This document shows positions 35,388 through 43,963 of a stretch of 44,253 bases of DNA, in pieces. Within the stretch, counting starts at the first letter, position 1; every line of letters starts with the position of its first letter. This DNA is from Olsenella profusa. GTDB taxonomy: Bacteria > Actinomycetota > Coriobacteriia > Coriobacteriales > Atopobiaceae. Under the pieces are notes generated by a model, which searched no databases, was not told the DNA's origin, and saw nothing but the letters and a program-made list of their open reading frames with translations. The translations under genes and the position numbers were made by a program. The stretch lies in assembly GCF_016900315.1 (NCBI RefSeq), contig NZ_JACSNQ010000016.1:1-44253 (forward strand), given 5' to 3'.

Positions 35388-36059
35388 ATGGCGCTGACGG
35401 GCGAGGACGTTACGGGCCGCGAGCTCGTGATCTTTGACTTTGACGGGACACTGGCCAACACCGTGCCGGGCATCGTGTCCACGGCTCGCACGGTGCTGCT
35501 GCGCCATGGCCTCACGGACGCCGACCTCGGCGACGTGCGGCGCCTGGTGGGCCCGCCGTTCCCGCAGGCTTACTCGCTCGTCTACGGGTTCTCTGAGGAG
35601 GAGGCCGCCCAGATCACGCGGGAGTACCGGGAGATTTACCACGGCCTGGGGCCCGCGGGCTGGCCGCTCTTCGACGGCGTGCGCGAGCTGCTGCAGGACC
35701 TGCGCGCGGCCGGCCGACGCCTCGCGGTGGCAAGCTCCAAGCGCTCCCAGATGGTGACTGACGCGCTCGCGGACAACGGGGTTGCGGACCTCTTTGACGT
35801 GGCGCTCGGTAAGCCCTCGGACGGCGTCGTCCGGAAGGCCGACACCATCCGTCGCGTGCTCGACGAGCTCGGCGAGACGCCCGGGCGTGCCGTCATGGTG
35901 GGGGACCGCTACCACGACGTGGAGGCCGCGACCGCCTGCGGGGTGCCGTGCGTGGGCGTGAGCTACGGCGGCACCGGGGACCTCGCGGAGTTCACGGAGG
36001 CCGGGGCGTGTGCCGTGGCCGCGAGCGTGGACGAGCTGCGCCACATCCTGCTGGGATGA
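35388..36059 (+). CDS. HAD-family phosphatase, phosphoglycolate phosphatase-like (223 aa)
   Basis: Cytosolic HAD hydrolase of the Gph/PpaX kind, subfamily IA. The motifs are FDFDGTLANT (Asp17, Asp19), Ser in VASSKRS for motif II, Lys in the GKPSDGVVRKAD stretch for motif III and MVGDRYHDVEAA for motif IV, then the typical GVSYGGTGDLAE and a C-terminal VDELRHILLG. The start is ATG 35388, seven bases after GGAAGGAG; another ATG at 35381 is out of frame. The stop codon TGA (36057-36059) is the first part of a REP palindrome. Substrates could be phosphoglycolate, pyrophosphate or another small phosphate ester; sequence alone does not decide. Confidence 0.92.
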   Translation: MALTGEDVTGRELVIFDFDGTLANTVPGIVSTARTVLLRHGLTDADLGDVRRLVGPPFPQAYSLVYGFSEEEAAQITREYREIYHGLGPAGWPLFDGVRELLQDLRAAGRRLAVASSKRSQMVTDALADNGVADLFDVALGKPSDGVVRKADTIRRVLDELGETPGRAVMVGDRYHDVEAATACGVPCVGVSYGGTGDLAEFTEAGACAVAASVDELRHILLG

Positions 36060-36086
36060 TACAAAGGGACTGTCCCTTCGTATCAT
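36056..36086. repeat. REP-like palindrome at the HAD stop codon (copy 4)
   Basis: ATGATACAAAGGGAC and GTCCCTTCGTATCAT around a central T; the TGA inside the left arm is the stop codon of the HAD gene. Confidence 0.85.
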
Positions 36087-36210
36087 TTCTTCGTGTCATT
36101 TGGCCGACCGCCTGCCCCTCCTGCCGAGAAAGACGTGCGCCGATGTGGGTAGAAGGGGGAGCATGAGAGGGGGGCGCGCGGTGCGTCCCGCGTAAAAGAT
36201 GGGAGCAGAC

Positions 36211-36570
36211 ATGGCAGAGTTTGACCTGACCGAGGGCCTTCGCAAGCTCTTCCTCGCAAGCGTGGGAGCGGTGGCCATGGGTGCCGAGAAGTCCCAGGAG
36301 GTCGTCGAGGACCTCGTCAAGAAGGGCGAGCTGACGGTCGAGCAGGGCAAGACGCTCAACAAGGAGCTCACCCGCAAGGCAAAGGAGGTCCTTGACAACA
36401 CCTCCGACAGCGCGCTGCGCGCCCACCTCGCGTCGATGACGCCGGAGGAGCGCGCCGCCTACGCGGCCAAGGTCGCCGAGATGTCCGCGGACCTCGACGC
36501 GGCCACGGTCAAGGTGGACGTCGAGGAGGGCTCCGAGGACAGCGCCCCGGCAGAGGACAGCGCCGAGTAG
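36211..36570 (+). CDS. Phasin-like small helical protein (119 aa)
   Basis: Short amphipathic helical protein resembling the phasin-like PhaF/PhaI regulator group. The pattern is an N-terminal hydrophobic helix (LRKLFLASVGAVAMGAEKSQ), then VVEDLVKKGELTVEQGKTLNKELTRK, which is the family hallmark, and an acidic tail. ATG 36211 follows GGGAG six bases upstream and is preferred over the ATG at 36199. The UbiB/AarF-type kinase starts nine bases after its stop, so the two form an operon. Phasin-like proteins with this pattern are not always tied to polyhydroxyalkanoate; here the partner kinase suggests a membrane or lipid role (inference). Confidence 0.8.
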   Translation: MAEFDLTEGLRKLFLASVGAVAMGAEKSQEVVEDLVKKGELTVEQGKTLNKELTRKAKEVLDNTSDSALRAHLASMTPEERAAYAAKVAEMSADLDAATVKVDVEEGSEDSAPAEDSAE

Positions 36571-36579
36571 GGGAGCCGC

Positions 36580-38460
36580 GTGACCGAGGACCACAGCAAG
36601 AAGGGGCGCCCGGGCGCGGACGTCGCGGCCGACGTTGACGCCGCGGCGCCCGCCGACCCCGATGCGCCCGCGTCGCCCGTCGACCACGCCGGCCCCGCAG
36701 CGCCCGCCGAGCCCGCTCCCGCCCCCGAGGAGAGCAGCTTCGCCGCGGCGAGCCGCAGCGCCCAGGAGCTTCTCGACGCCTGGTACGAGAGCGTGCGGGA
36801 CGGCTCCGTCGACGACCGCCAGACCATCGGGCTCTTCGGCGGGCGCGGCTCCGAGGACTACGTGCTCAGCCGCGGCTCCCGCCTGGCGCGCATCGGCGAG
36901 ATGGTCGCCATCGTGCGGCGCTACGACATCTTTCACGGCCTCACCCCGCAGGGCCTGCGCCAGATGCTCGAGGAGCTGGGCCCCACCTTCGTCAAGGCCG
37001 GCCAGATCCTCTCCATGCGCTCGGAGATTTTGCCTCAGAGCTTCACACGCGAGCTCGGCAAGCTCCGCACGAACGTGGAGCCGATGGACCGCGACACCGT
37101 CCTCTCGGCCCTGCGTGCCGAGTACGACCGTCCCATCGAGGACATCTTCGACGCCATCGACGACTGCCCGCTCGGTTCCGCCTCGGTGGCCCAGGTCCAC
37201 AAGGCGCGCCTGGTCACAGGCGAGCTCGTGGCCGTGAAGATCCAGCGCCCGCACGTGCAGGAGATCATGGCGCAGGACATCTCCATCATGCGGAGCCTCG
37301 CCCGCTACGCGAGCCGCTTCATGGGCGGCGAGCAGTTCCTCGACCTGCAGTCGGTGGTGGACGAGCTCTGGCAGTCCTTCCGCGAGGAGACGGACTTCCT
37401 CGTGGAGGCCCGAAGCCTCGAGGAGTTCCGCCGCAACAACGCCGACTGCGCCTTCGTGGACTGCCCCAAGCCCTACCCGGCGCTCTGCACGCGCCACGTG
37501 GTGGTCATGGACTACGTGGAGGGCATCCCCATAGACGACAAGCGCCGCCTCGTGCGGGAGGGCTACGACCTCTCTGAGATCGGCATCAAGCTCGTGGACA
37601 ACTACACGAGCCAGATGCTCGACGATGGCTTCTTCCACGCCGACCCGCATCCCGGGAACCTCGTCATCCACGAGGGCAAGATTGTCTACCTCGACCTCGG
37701 CATCATGGGCCGGCTCTCCAGCCACGACCGCCGTGCGGTGCGCGACATGGTGTTCTCCGTGGCGCGCTGCGACTCGGCGGGCCTGGCCGACGGCCTCATG
37801 CGCTTCTCGGTCTCCGACACCGCGGGCGTCGACCAGGCGCACCTGCTCGCCGACCTCGACGCCATCGTGGCCGACTTCGGGCTCTCCGACCTCTCCGACC
37901 TGGACATCGGCTCGTTCCTGAACGCGCTCATCTCGATGGCGCAGAAGGACGGCATCGAGCTGCCCGGCACCGTGACCATGCTCGCCCGCTCGCTCGTGAC
38001 GCTCGAGGGCGTGGCGCACGACCTGCTGCCGGAGACCTCCATCGTCGAGATCATCCAGAGCCACATCAAGGCCCACGTCAGCAGTGAGGAGCTCGCCCGG
38101 CGAGAAGTACGTCGGCTTGCGGACGAGACGATTGCTGCCACCCACAGCCTGCTCGGCGCGGCGGGGGAGGCCAAGCTCGCGATGCGCATGCTCACCCGCG
38201 GGCAGCTCCGTGTGAACCTCGACATGCCCGGTACGATGGACCCGCTTGAGGACCTCGCGCGCATCGCCAACCGCCTCACGATGAGCGTCATCGTGGCGGG
38301 CCTGTTCATCGGCTCGTCGGTGGTCTACTACGCCCGCATCCAGCCGGTCATCTTTGGCATCCCGATCATCGGGTTTCTCGGCTACCTCGCCGCCTTTGTG
38401 CTCGGCGTGTGGGTGGCGCTCGACATCATCCGCGAGAACCACCGGCGCCGCCGCCGCTAG
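36580..38460 (+). CDS. UbiB/AarF/ABC1-family atypical kinase (626 aa)
   Basis: Protein-kinase-like ATPase of the ABC1/UbiB family, membrane-attached. The first 50 residues are a Pro/Ala-rich disordered extension. The family's inhibitory KxGQ motif is KAGQILSMRSE near residue 139; the Ala-rich nucleotide loop and lysine follow in GSASVAQVHKARL and VAVKIQRPH. The catalytic loop is FHADPHPGNL near 353 and the metal-binding motif is DLGIMG near 371. Two C-terminal hydrophobic helices (about 570-620) anchor it. UbiB proteins support ubiquinone synthesis in aerobes; an organism like this is unlikely to make ubiquinone, so another lipid-related role is more probable (inference). The start is GTG 36580 with GGGGAG upstream. 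The phasin-like gene precedes it by nine bases. Confidence 0.93.
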   Translation: MTEDHSKKGRPGADVAADVDAAAPADPDAPASPVDHAGPAAPAEPAPAPEESSFAAASRSAQELLDAWYESVRDGSVDDRQTIGLFGGRGSEDYVLSRGSRLARIGEMVAIVRRYDIFHGLTPQGLRQMLEELGPTFVKAGQILSMRSEILPQSFTRELGKLRTNVEPMDRDTVLSALRAEYDRPIEDIFDAIDDCPLGSASVAQVHKARLVTGELVAVKIQRPHVQEIMAQDISIMRSLARYASRFMGGEQFLDLQSVVDELWQSFREETDFLVEARSLEEFRRNNADCAFVDCPKPYPALCTRHVVVMDYVEGIPIDDKRRLVREGYDLSEIGIKLVDNYTSQMLDDGFFHADPHPGNLVIHEGKIVYLDLGIMGRLSSHDRRAVRDMVFSVARCDSAGLADGLMRFSVSDTAGVDQAHLLADLDAIVADFGLSDLSDLDIGSFLNALISMAQKDGIELPGTVTMLARSLVTLEGVAHDLLPETSIVEIIQSHIKAHVSSEELARREVRRLADETIAATHSLLGAAGEAKLAMRMLTRGQLRVNLDMPGTMDPLEDLARIANRLTMSVIVAGLFIGSSVVYYARIQPVIFGIPIIGFLGYLAAFVLGVWVALDIIRENHRRRRR

Positions 38461-38657
38461 TCGCCGGGCGAGAAGAACGACACGCGCCGCCCTCTGGCGT
38501 CGTGTGCCCCGACACCCTCGACGTCCTTCTCGCCGTCTTGGGGGCACGGGCATGGTGTGGCAGCTCTTGGCTGAATGTGCCCGTTTGGTGTGGGGGCTTC
38601 CCCGGGTTTGTTCCCGCGTTGGGTCGCTTCGTTTTGGGAAGGAATAAGGTATCCAAC

Positions 38658-38687
38658 GGCCCCGGGACCGCTGAAGGTCTCGGGGCC
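38658..38687 (+). terminator. GC hairpin between UbiB-like and HdeD-like genes
   Basis: A 12-bp stem (GGCCCCGGGACC with GGTCTCGGGGCC, one G-T mismatch) and a six-base loop, ending 20 bp before the next start. There is no T-run, so it could equally be a structured 5' leader. The rest of the 38461-38707 gap carries motif copies at 38467 and 38523. Confidence 0.4.
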
Positions 38688-38707
38688 ACGTCATATGAGG
38701 TGATCTC

Positions 38708-39301
38708 ATGCTCAACAGATACGACTTCGACTTTGACTACGCGGACGACTTCGCCCATCGCTGGAACGACGGCTACCGGCGCGTCCGCACCTGGCTGATC
38801 GTGGCGGGCGTGCTCTTGGTGCTCGTGGGCATCGCGAGCGCGTTCGACCCGTTCAGCATCTACGCGCTCGTGCAGGGCGTGGTCTCGGCGGTGCTCATCG
38901 TGGCCGGCGTCGGCGCGCTCGTCTCCTACGCGCGCACGCCCGAGCTGCTCCGCAGCCCCGGCATGCTCGTGATGGGCGTGCTGAACGCGCTGCTCGGCGT
39001 CATGCTGCTGGCGCTGCCGGCCTACCTCACAGCGGGGACCGTCACCTTCCTGCTGGCGTTTCTGTTCATCATTGCCGGTGCCGAGCGGATCACGTCTGCC
39101 CGCAGGATGCGCTACTTCGGCCTGCCGAGCTCCGGGCTCAACACGGCAGCCGGCGTCCTCAACATCGTCGCCGGCGTGGCGTTCCTGCTGCTGCCGGTGG
39201 CCTCGAGCGTGGTGCTCGGCTACGTCATGTCTGCCTACCTGGTGGTGGGCGGTGTGACCCTGCTGGCCCAGGCCGCCTCGATGCGGCCGATCGACCGCTA
39301 G
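38708..39301 (+). CDS. HdeD-like (DUF308) membrane protein (197 aa)
   Basis: Small polytopic membrane protein of the HdeD/DUF308 family, known in enterobacteria from acid-stress loci but without a defined activity. Six hydrophobic helices alternate with short loops; the repeated GxxxLLxGxxxL style and the helix around FLFIIAGAERITSARRM are typical. The N-terminus is acidic and aromatic (RYDFDFDYADDF). The ATG at 38708 has GAGGTGA five bases before it. It is transcribed alone, followed by a GC-rich inverted repeat (39353-39380) and a shared terminator with the convergent ABC exporter. Confidence 0.88.
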   Translation: MLNRYDFDFDYADDFAHRWNDGYRRVRTWLIVAGVLLVLVGIASAFDPFSIYALVQGVVSAVLIVAGVGALVSYARTPELLRSPGMLVMGVLNALLGVMLLALPAYLTAGTVTFLLAFLFIIAGAERITSARRMRYFGLPSSGLNTAAGVLNIVAGVAFLLLPVASSVVLGYVMSAYLVVGGVTLLAQAASMRPIDR

Positions 39302-39352
39302 ACTGCGGCGACACCGCTGCCGACGATTTCCCGCCGGCGAGAAGTACCTTGA

Positions 39353-39380
39353 GGGCCCCGTGCCGTCTGGCGCGGGGCCC
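39353..39380. repeat. GC-rich inverted repeat after the HdeD-like gene
   Basis: GGGCCCCG and CGGGGCCC flank a short imperfect stem. No T-run is present on either strand. The surrounding stretch 39302-39554 between convergent genes has no supported open frame. Confidence 0.5.
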
Positions 39381-39502
39381 GTCTATGGGCGTCGGGGGAG
39401 TGCGGGCTTGCGGCCGCTGCTCTGCGTGCTCCGCGGATGCCGTCCCGCGGGCACGCGCGGCTGCCGCAAGCGCGCCGACCCAGCGGTCAGCCCCAACAAC
39501 AA

Positions 39503-39531
39503 GGGCCCGCACGCTGGCTGCGTGCGGGCCC
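39503..39531. terminator. Convergent-gene terminator hairpin
   Basis: A perfect 12-bp stem GGGCCCGCACGC / GCGTGCGGGCCC with a five-base loop. The minus-strand side is followed by TTGTTGTT, 24 bp after the ABC exporter stop; the plus-strand side is followed by CTTTGG. It probably serves both convergent genes. Confidence 0.8.
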
Positions 39532-39554
39532 CTTTGGACGGTTCTTCTCGCCGG

Positions 39555-41489
39555 CTACTCGAGCTCGAAGGCGCCCGTGTAGAGCTGGTAGTAGGTGCCG
39601 CGCGCGGCGATGAGCTCCTCGTGCGTGCCACGCTCGATGATGCGGCCGTGGTCGAGCACGATGATGACGTCGGAGTTGCGCACGGTGCTCAGACGGTGGG
39701 CGATCACGAACGTGGTGCGCCCGGTCATGAGCGCGTCCATGCCGCGCTGGACGATGGCCTCGGTGCGCGTGTCAATCGAGCTCGTGGCCTCGTCGAGCAC
39801 CATGACCGGCGGGTCGGCCACCGCGGCGCGCGCGATGGAGAGGAGCTGGCGCTGGCCCTGCGAGAGCGCGGCTCCGTTGTCCGTGAGCCAGGTGTCGTAG
39901 CCGTCCGGCAGGCGACGCACGAAGTCATCCGCGCCCGCCAGGCGCGCCGCGGCGATGCACTCCTCGTCGGTGGCGTCGAGCCGGCCGTAGCGGATGTTGT
40001 CCATGACGGTGCCGGTGAACAGGTTAACGTCCTGCAGCACCATGCCGAGCGAGCGCCGCAGGGCCGGCTTCTTGATCTTGTTGATGTTGATGCCGTCGTA
40101 GCGGATTTTGCCGTCTTCGATGTCGTAGAAGCGGTTCAGCAGGTTGGTGATCGTGGTCTTGCCCGCGCCCGTGGCGCCGACGAAGGCCACCTTCTGGCCC
40201 GGCTTGGCGTAGAGCGAGACGTCGTGCAGCACGGTGTGGCCGGGCACGTAGCCAAAGTCCACGTTGAAGAGGCGCACGTCGCCGGCAAGCGGGGTGTAGG
40301 TCACCGAGCCGTCGGCCTGGTGCGGGTGCTTCCAGGCCCACTGGCCCGCCCAGGAGCCGTCGCGGCGGTCGCACTCGACCACGGTGCCGTCCGGGGCGGT
40401 GCGGCACGCCACGAGCTCCACGTAGCCCTCGTCCTGCTCGATCTCCTCGTCCAGCAGCTCGAAGATGCGCTCGGCGCCGGCAAGGCCCATGACCACGGAG
40501 TTCACCTGGTTGGAGATCTGGCCGATCTGGTTGGCGAACTGCTTGGTCATGTTGAGGAACGGCACCGCCACGGCGATGGAGAGCGGCAGCCCGGAGATCG
40601 AGGGGTTGGGCGTGCCCAGCACCAGGAAGGCGCCGCTCGCCACTGCCACGATCACGTAGAGCAGGTTGCCCATGTTCATGAGGATCGGCATGAGCGTGTT
40701 GGCGTAGGAGTTCGCGGAGCGCGCCGCGGCCTCGAGCTCGTCGTTGAGCTCGTCGAAGGCGGCCTCGGTCTGGCGCTCGTGGCAGAACACCTTGACGACC
40801 TTCTCGCCGTTCATGACCTCCTCGACGTGGCCCTCCACGGTTGCCACCGCACGCTGGGTGCGCAGGAAGTTCCTGGCGGAGCGCGTGCCGAGCGCCTTGG
40901 CGAGAAGGGCCATGATCGCGGTGCCGGCCACCACCACGCAGGTGAGCGGCAGGCTGTAGAACACCATGATGCAGCCCACCGAGATGAGCATGAGGCACGT
41001 GAGGAACAGCTGCGGCAGCGACTGGGCGATCATCTGGCGCAGGGCGTCGACGTCGTTGGTGTAGTAGCTCATGATGTCGCCGTGCGGGTGCGTGTCGAAG
41101 TAGCGGATCGGCAGGTCCTGCATGTGGTCGAACATGAGGCAGCGGAACTTCTTGAGGGAGCCCTGCGTGAGGATGGCCATGCACTGCTGCCAGACGGCGT
41201 TGCAGATCAGGCTCGCCAGGTACAGGACGGCGAGAATGGCCGCGTTGGTGAAGATCTGCGGCTGGGCCGTCTCCCAGTCCCCGCTCTCCCAGAACTGGCC
41301 CACCACCGTGAGCGCGCGCTCCATGAAGACGTTGGGCATGGCCTGGACGATGCACTGAACAAGGATGCAGGCGGCCACGGCCGGCAGCATCACCGGGTAG
41401 AACTGGCGCAGCATCTTGAGGACGCGCAGCGCCGTCGTGCCCATGGAGCGCGGGGCCCGCCCGCGCGCGCCGGTTGCCTTAGCGCTCAT
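39555..41489 (-). CDS. ABC exporter half-transporter, catalytic NBD (644 aa)
   Basis: Second subunit of a heterodimeric multidrug-type ABC exporter (BmrD/LmrD-like). About six membrane helices in the first 330 residues are followed by an ATPase domain with Walker A GATGAGKTT near residue 436 and Walker B VMVLDEATSSID, with the catalytic Glu present, near 565. The signature is LSQGQ rather than LSGGQ. About 40 extra residues precede the Walker A (VACRTAPDGTVVECDRR region), as in other family members. The start ATG 41489 overlaps the upstream gene by 11 bp and has GGAGGTGAG before it. The altered signature pairs with the altered Walker motifs of the partner, so one of the two ATP sites should be non-hydrolytic. 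Confidence 0.95.
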   Translation of the reverse strand: MSAKATGARGRAPRSMGTTALRVLKMLRQFYPVMLPAVAACILVQCIVQAMPNVFMERALTVVGQFWESGDWETAQPQIFTNAAILAVLYLASLICNAVWQQCMAILTQGSLKKFRCLMFDHMQDLPIRYFDTHPHGDIMSYYTNDVDALRQMIAQSLPQLFLTCLMLISVGCIMVFYSLPLTCVVVAGTAIMALLAKALGTRSARNFLRTQRAVATVEGHVEEVMNGEKVVKVFCHERQTEAAFDELNDELEAAARSANSYANTLMPILMNMGNLLYVIVAVASGAFLVLGTPNPSISGLPLSIAVAVPFLNMTKQFANQIGQISNQVNSVVMGLAGAERIFELLDEEIEQDEGYVELVACRTAPDGTVVECDRRDGSWAGQWAWKHPHQADGSVTYTPLAGDVRLFNVDFGYVPGHTVLHDVSLYAKPGQKVAFVGATGAGKTTITNLLNRFYDIEDGKIRYDGININKIKKPALRRSLGMVLQDVNLFTGTVMDNIRYGRLDATDEECIAAARLAGADDFVRRLPDGYDTWLTDNGAALSQGQRQLLSIARAAVADPPVMVLDEATSSIDTRTEAIVQRGMDALMTGRTTFVIAHRLSTVRNSDVIIVLDHGRIIERGTHEELIAARGTYYQLYTGAFELE

Positions 41490-43323
41490 CGGCGCTCACC
41501 TCCAGTTCGTCGAGGTTCTTCTCGTCGTGGCTCTGCTTGTTCTGCGAGAGGTAGACCTCGCGGTAGATCGCGTTGCGGCGCAGGAGCTCCTCGTGGGTGC
41601 CCACGTCGTTGATGCGGCCGGACTCCATGACCACGATGCGGTCGGCGTCCTCCACCGAGGAGGTGCGCTGCGCGATGATGATCTTGGTGGTCTCGGGCAG
41701 GTAGGTCTTGAGGCCCTCGCGAATCAGGCGGTCCGTCTTGGTGTCCACCGCGGAGGTGGAGTCATCAAGGATCAAGATCTTGGGCTTCTTGAGCAGGGCG
41801 CGGGCGATGCAGAGGCGCTGCTTCTGGCCGCCGGAGACGTTGGTGCCGCCCTGCTCGATGTAGGTGTCGTACTTGTCCGGGAAGCCCTGGACGAACTCGT
41901 CGGCCTGGGCGAGGCGCGCGGCCTCGAGGATCTCCTCGTCGGTGGCGTGCTCGTTGCCCCAGCGCAGGTTCTCGGCGATGGTGCCGCTGAACAGCACGTT
42001 CTTCTGAAGCACCATGGCCACGGAGTTGCGCAGGGAGTCGAGGTCGTACTCGCGCACGTCGCGGCCTCCCACCTTGACCGAGCCCTCCGTGACGTCATAG
42101 AGGCGCGGGATGAGCTGCACGAGGCTGGACTTCGAGGAGCCCGTCGAGCCGATCACGCCGATGACCTCGCCGTTCTTGATGTGCAGGTCGATGTCGCGCA
42201 GGGCCTCGTGGTTCTTATCGCCCTTGTAGGAGAAGCCAACGTGGTCGAAGTCGATCGAGCCGTCCGCGATGTCGTAGACGGGCTCGGCGGGCTGCTCGAT
42301 CGTGGTGGTGGCCTCGAGGACCTCGTAGATGCGGCGCGCGTTCTCCTCGGACATGACCACCATCGCGAAGATCATCGAGAGCATCATGAGGCTCATGAGC
42401 ATCATGAAGCCGTAGGTGATGAGCGACGAGAACTGGCCCACGTCCAGCAGGCCGCCGCGCGTGGAGATGATGGCGTAGGAGCCCGCGTAGATCACGAAGA
42501 CGATGACGGTGTAGATGCAGAAGTTCATGATCGGCGCGTTCAGGGCCAGGATGCGCTCGGCGTAGGTGAAGTCGGCGCGGACCTCCTCGGAGGCGCGCTC
42601 GTACTTCTGCTTCTCGTAGTCCTCGCGCACGTAGCTCTTGACCACGCGAATACCGGAGAGGTTCTCCTCGGCGCGCTCGTTCAGGGCGTCGTACTTGCGG
42701 AAGATGCGCCGGAAGATCGGCGTGACCTTGCGCACCACGGCAAACAGCGCCAGCGCCAGTACCGGGATGATGATCACGAACACGAGCGCCAGCCAGCCCG
42801 CCATCAGGTAGGCCGCCCCGAAGGCGAGCACCAGCATGAAGGGGGAGCGGATGGCCGTGCGGATGAGCATCATGTAGGCCATCTGGACGTTGGTGACGTC
42901 GGTGGTGAGGCGCGTGACCAGAGACGAGCTGGAGAAGCGGTCGATCACGGCAAACGAGAAGGTCTGGATGTTGTAGAACATGTCCTTGCGCAGGTTCTTG
43001 GCAAAGCCGACCGACGCCTTGGCGCAGGTGAGGCCCGCCGCCGCGCCAAAGGCGAGCGAGATCACGGCCATGAGCGCCAGCACGGCGCCCGTCGAGGTGA
43101 TCTGGCCGAGGTCGGCGCCCGCGCGGATGGCGTCGATGAGCTCGGCGGTGCGCAGCGGGATCATGACCTCAAAGACCACCTCGCCCAGCACGAGCAGCGG
43201 GGTGGCGATGGTGGCGCCCTTGTACTGCCGGATGCTCCTGGTGAGCCGGCGCATGACGCTCAGGTAGCCGATGTCAGGTGCGGTCTTCTCAAAGGCCTGG
43301 TCGGCGCCTAGTTCTTGCCGCAT
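41479..43323 (-). CDS. ABC exporter half-transporter, degenerate NBD (614 aa)
   Basis: First subunit of the heterodimeric exporter (BmrC/LmrC-like). Six membrane helices are followed by an ATPase domain. Walker A reads GSTGSSKSS near residue 390, with Ser in place of the usual second Gly. The signature is a good VSGGQKQR. Walker B is ILILDDSTSAVD near 514, with Asp in place of the catalytic Glu, as in the degenerate partner of known heterodimers. The C-terminus has a charged tail with DEKN, encoded by a motif variant at about 41516. ATG 43323 lies inside the end of the MarR gene, after GGGAGAGG. Export of drugs, peptides or lipids is likely; the substrate is unknown. Confidence 0.95.
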   Translation of the reverse strand: MRQELGADQAFEKTAPDIGYLSVMRRLTRSIRQYKGATIATPLLVLGEVVFEVMIPLRTAELIDAIRAGADLGQITSTGAVLALMAVISLAFGAAAGLTCAKASVGFAKNLRKDMFYNIQTFSFAVIDRFSSSSLVTRLTTDVTNVQMAYMMLIRTAIRSPFMLVLAFGAAYLMAGWLALVFVIIIPVLALALFAVVRKVTPIFRRIFRKYDALNERAEENLSGIRVVKSYVREDYEKQKYERASEEVRADFTYAERILALNAPIMNFCIYTVIVFVIYAGSYAIISTRGGLLDVGQFSSLITYGFMMLMSLMMLSMIFAMVVMSEENARRIYEVLEATTTIEQPAEPVYDIADGSIDFDHVGFSYKGDKNHEALRDIDLHIKNGEVIGVIGSTGSSKSSLVQLIPRLYDVTEGSVKVGGRDVREYDLDSLRNSVAMVLQKNVLFSGTIAENLRWGNEHATDEEILEAARLAQADEFVQGFPDKYDTYIEQGGTNVSGGQKQRLCIARALLKKPKILILDDSTSAVDTKTDRLIREGLKTYLPETTKIIIAQRTSSVEDADRIVVMESGRINDVGTHEELLRRNAIYREVYLSQNKQSHDEKNLDELEVSADER

Positions 43324-43805
43324 GCGGCCTCTCCCTTCTTTTTCGGGGCCTTCTCCTTCTCAAGCGCACGCCAGTGGTCGGCGAGCCGGTCGAGCTTGTC
43401 CGCGAGGTCGTCGACCTCCTCGGGCGTGAGGCACGAGACCGCGCACTGCTCGAACGCGCGCCGCGCCTCGACGACCTCGCGCGCCTTGGCCCTGCCGGGC
43501 TCCGTGAGCGCGATGGTCAGCTGCCGGCGGTCGGTCTGGGAGCGCAGGCGCGTGACGAGCCCCTCTCCCTCGAGCTTTGCCAGCAGCTCCGAGAGCGAGG
43601 CCGACGTGATGGGCGAGGACTCCTGGAGCTCGCGCTGCGCCATCGTGCCGCCGGCCGCGAGCAGCCGCACGAGGATGTGCTGCTTGCCGCTGCGCCCGCC
43701 GTGGTGCAGGTGCAGGAAGAACCCGAAGTACCCGAGGTCACGTAGGATTCGCTGCTCAGGGCTCCTTGCCTCGCAGCAGGGCTTTTGGGGATCGTTGCGT
43801 TCCAT
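43308..43805 (-). CDS. MarR-family transcriptional regulator (165 aa)
   Basis: Winged-helix regulator, very probably of its own operon with the two exporter genes. The recognition region is ITSASLSELLAKLEGEGLVTR followed by the wing LRSQTDRRQLTIALTEPGRAKA, a standard MarR pattern. The N-terminus is Cys-containing (KPCCEAR) and the stretch LGYFGFFLHLHHGGRSGKQH is unusual, possibly ligand- or thiol-sensing (inference). ATG 43805 follows GGAGGAG. The gene overlaps the first exporter gene by 16 bp. A candidate promoter with a short palindrome lies just upstream. Confidence 0.93.
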   Translation of the reverse strand: MERNDPQKPCCEARSPEQRILRDLGYFGFFLHLHHGGRSGKQHILVRLLAAGGTMAQRELQESSPITSASLSELLAKLEGEGLVTRLRSQTDRRQLTIALTEPGRAKAREVVEARRAFEQCAVSCLTPEEVDDLADKLDRLADHWRALEKEKAPKKKGEAACGKN

Positions 43806-43823
43806 GTCTCCTCCGACTCTAGC

Positions 43824-43864
43824 GTGCCGCGCACCACTCTGAGCCGGAGGGGAGGAGATGTCAA
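43824..43864 (-). promoter_or_regulatory. Promoter and possible operator of the MarR-exporter operon
   Basis: On the minus strand TTGACA (43859-43864) is followed after 17 bp by CAGAGT (43836-43841), a weak -10. Just downstream is the palindrome GTGC-CGC-GCAC (43824-43834), a possible MarR site at the transcription start. The transcription start would lie about 25 bp before the ATG. Confidence 0.45.
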
Positions 43865-43963
43865 GGTACCATGAGGTTTTTCAGGAGCCCTTCAAACAGC
43901 GGCGTCCCCGGCGAGAAGAACTTTGGCGAGAAGGACCTTCGGGCTGCGGGTTCTTCTCGCCGG

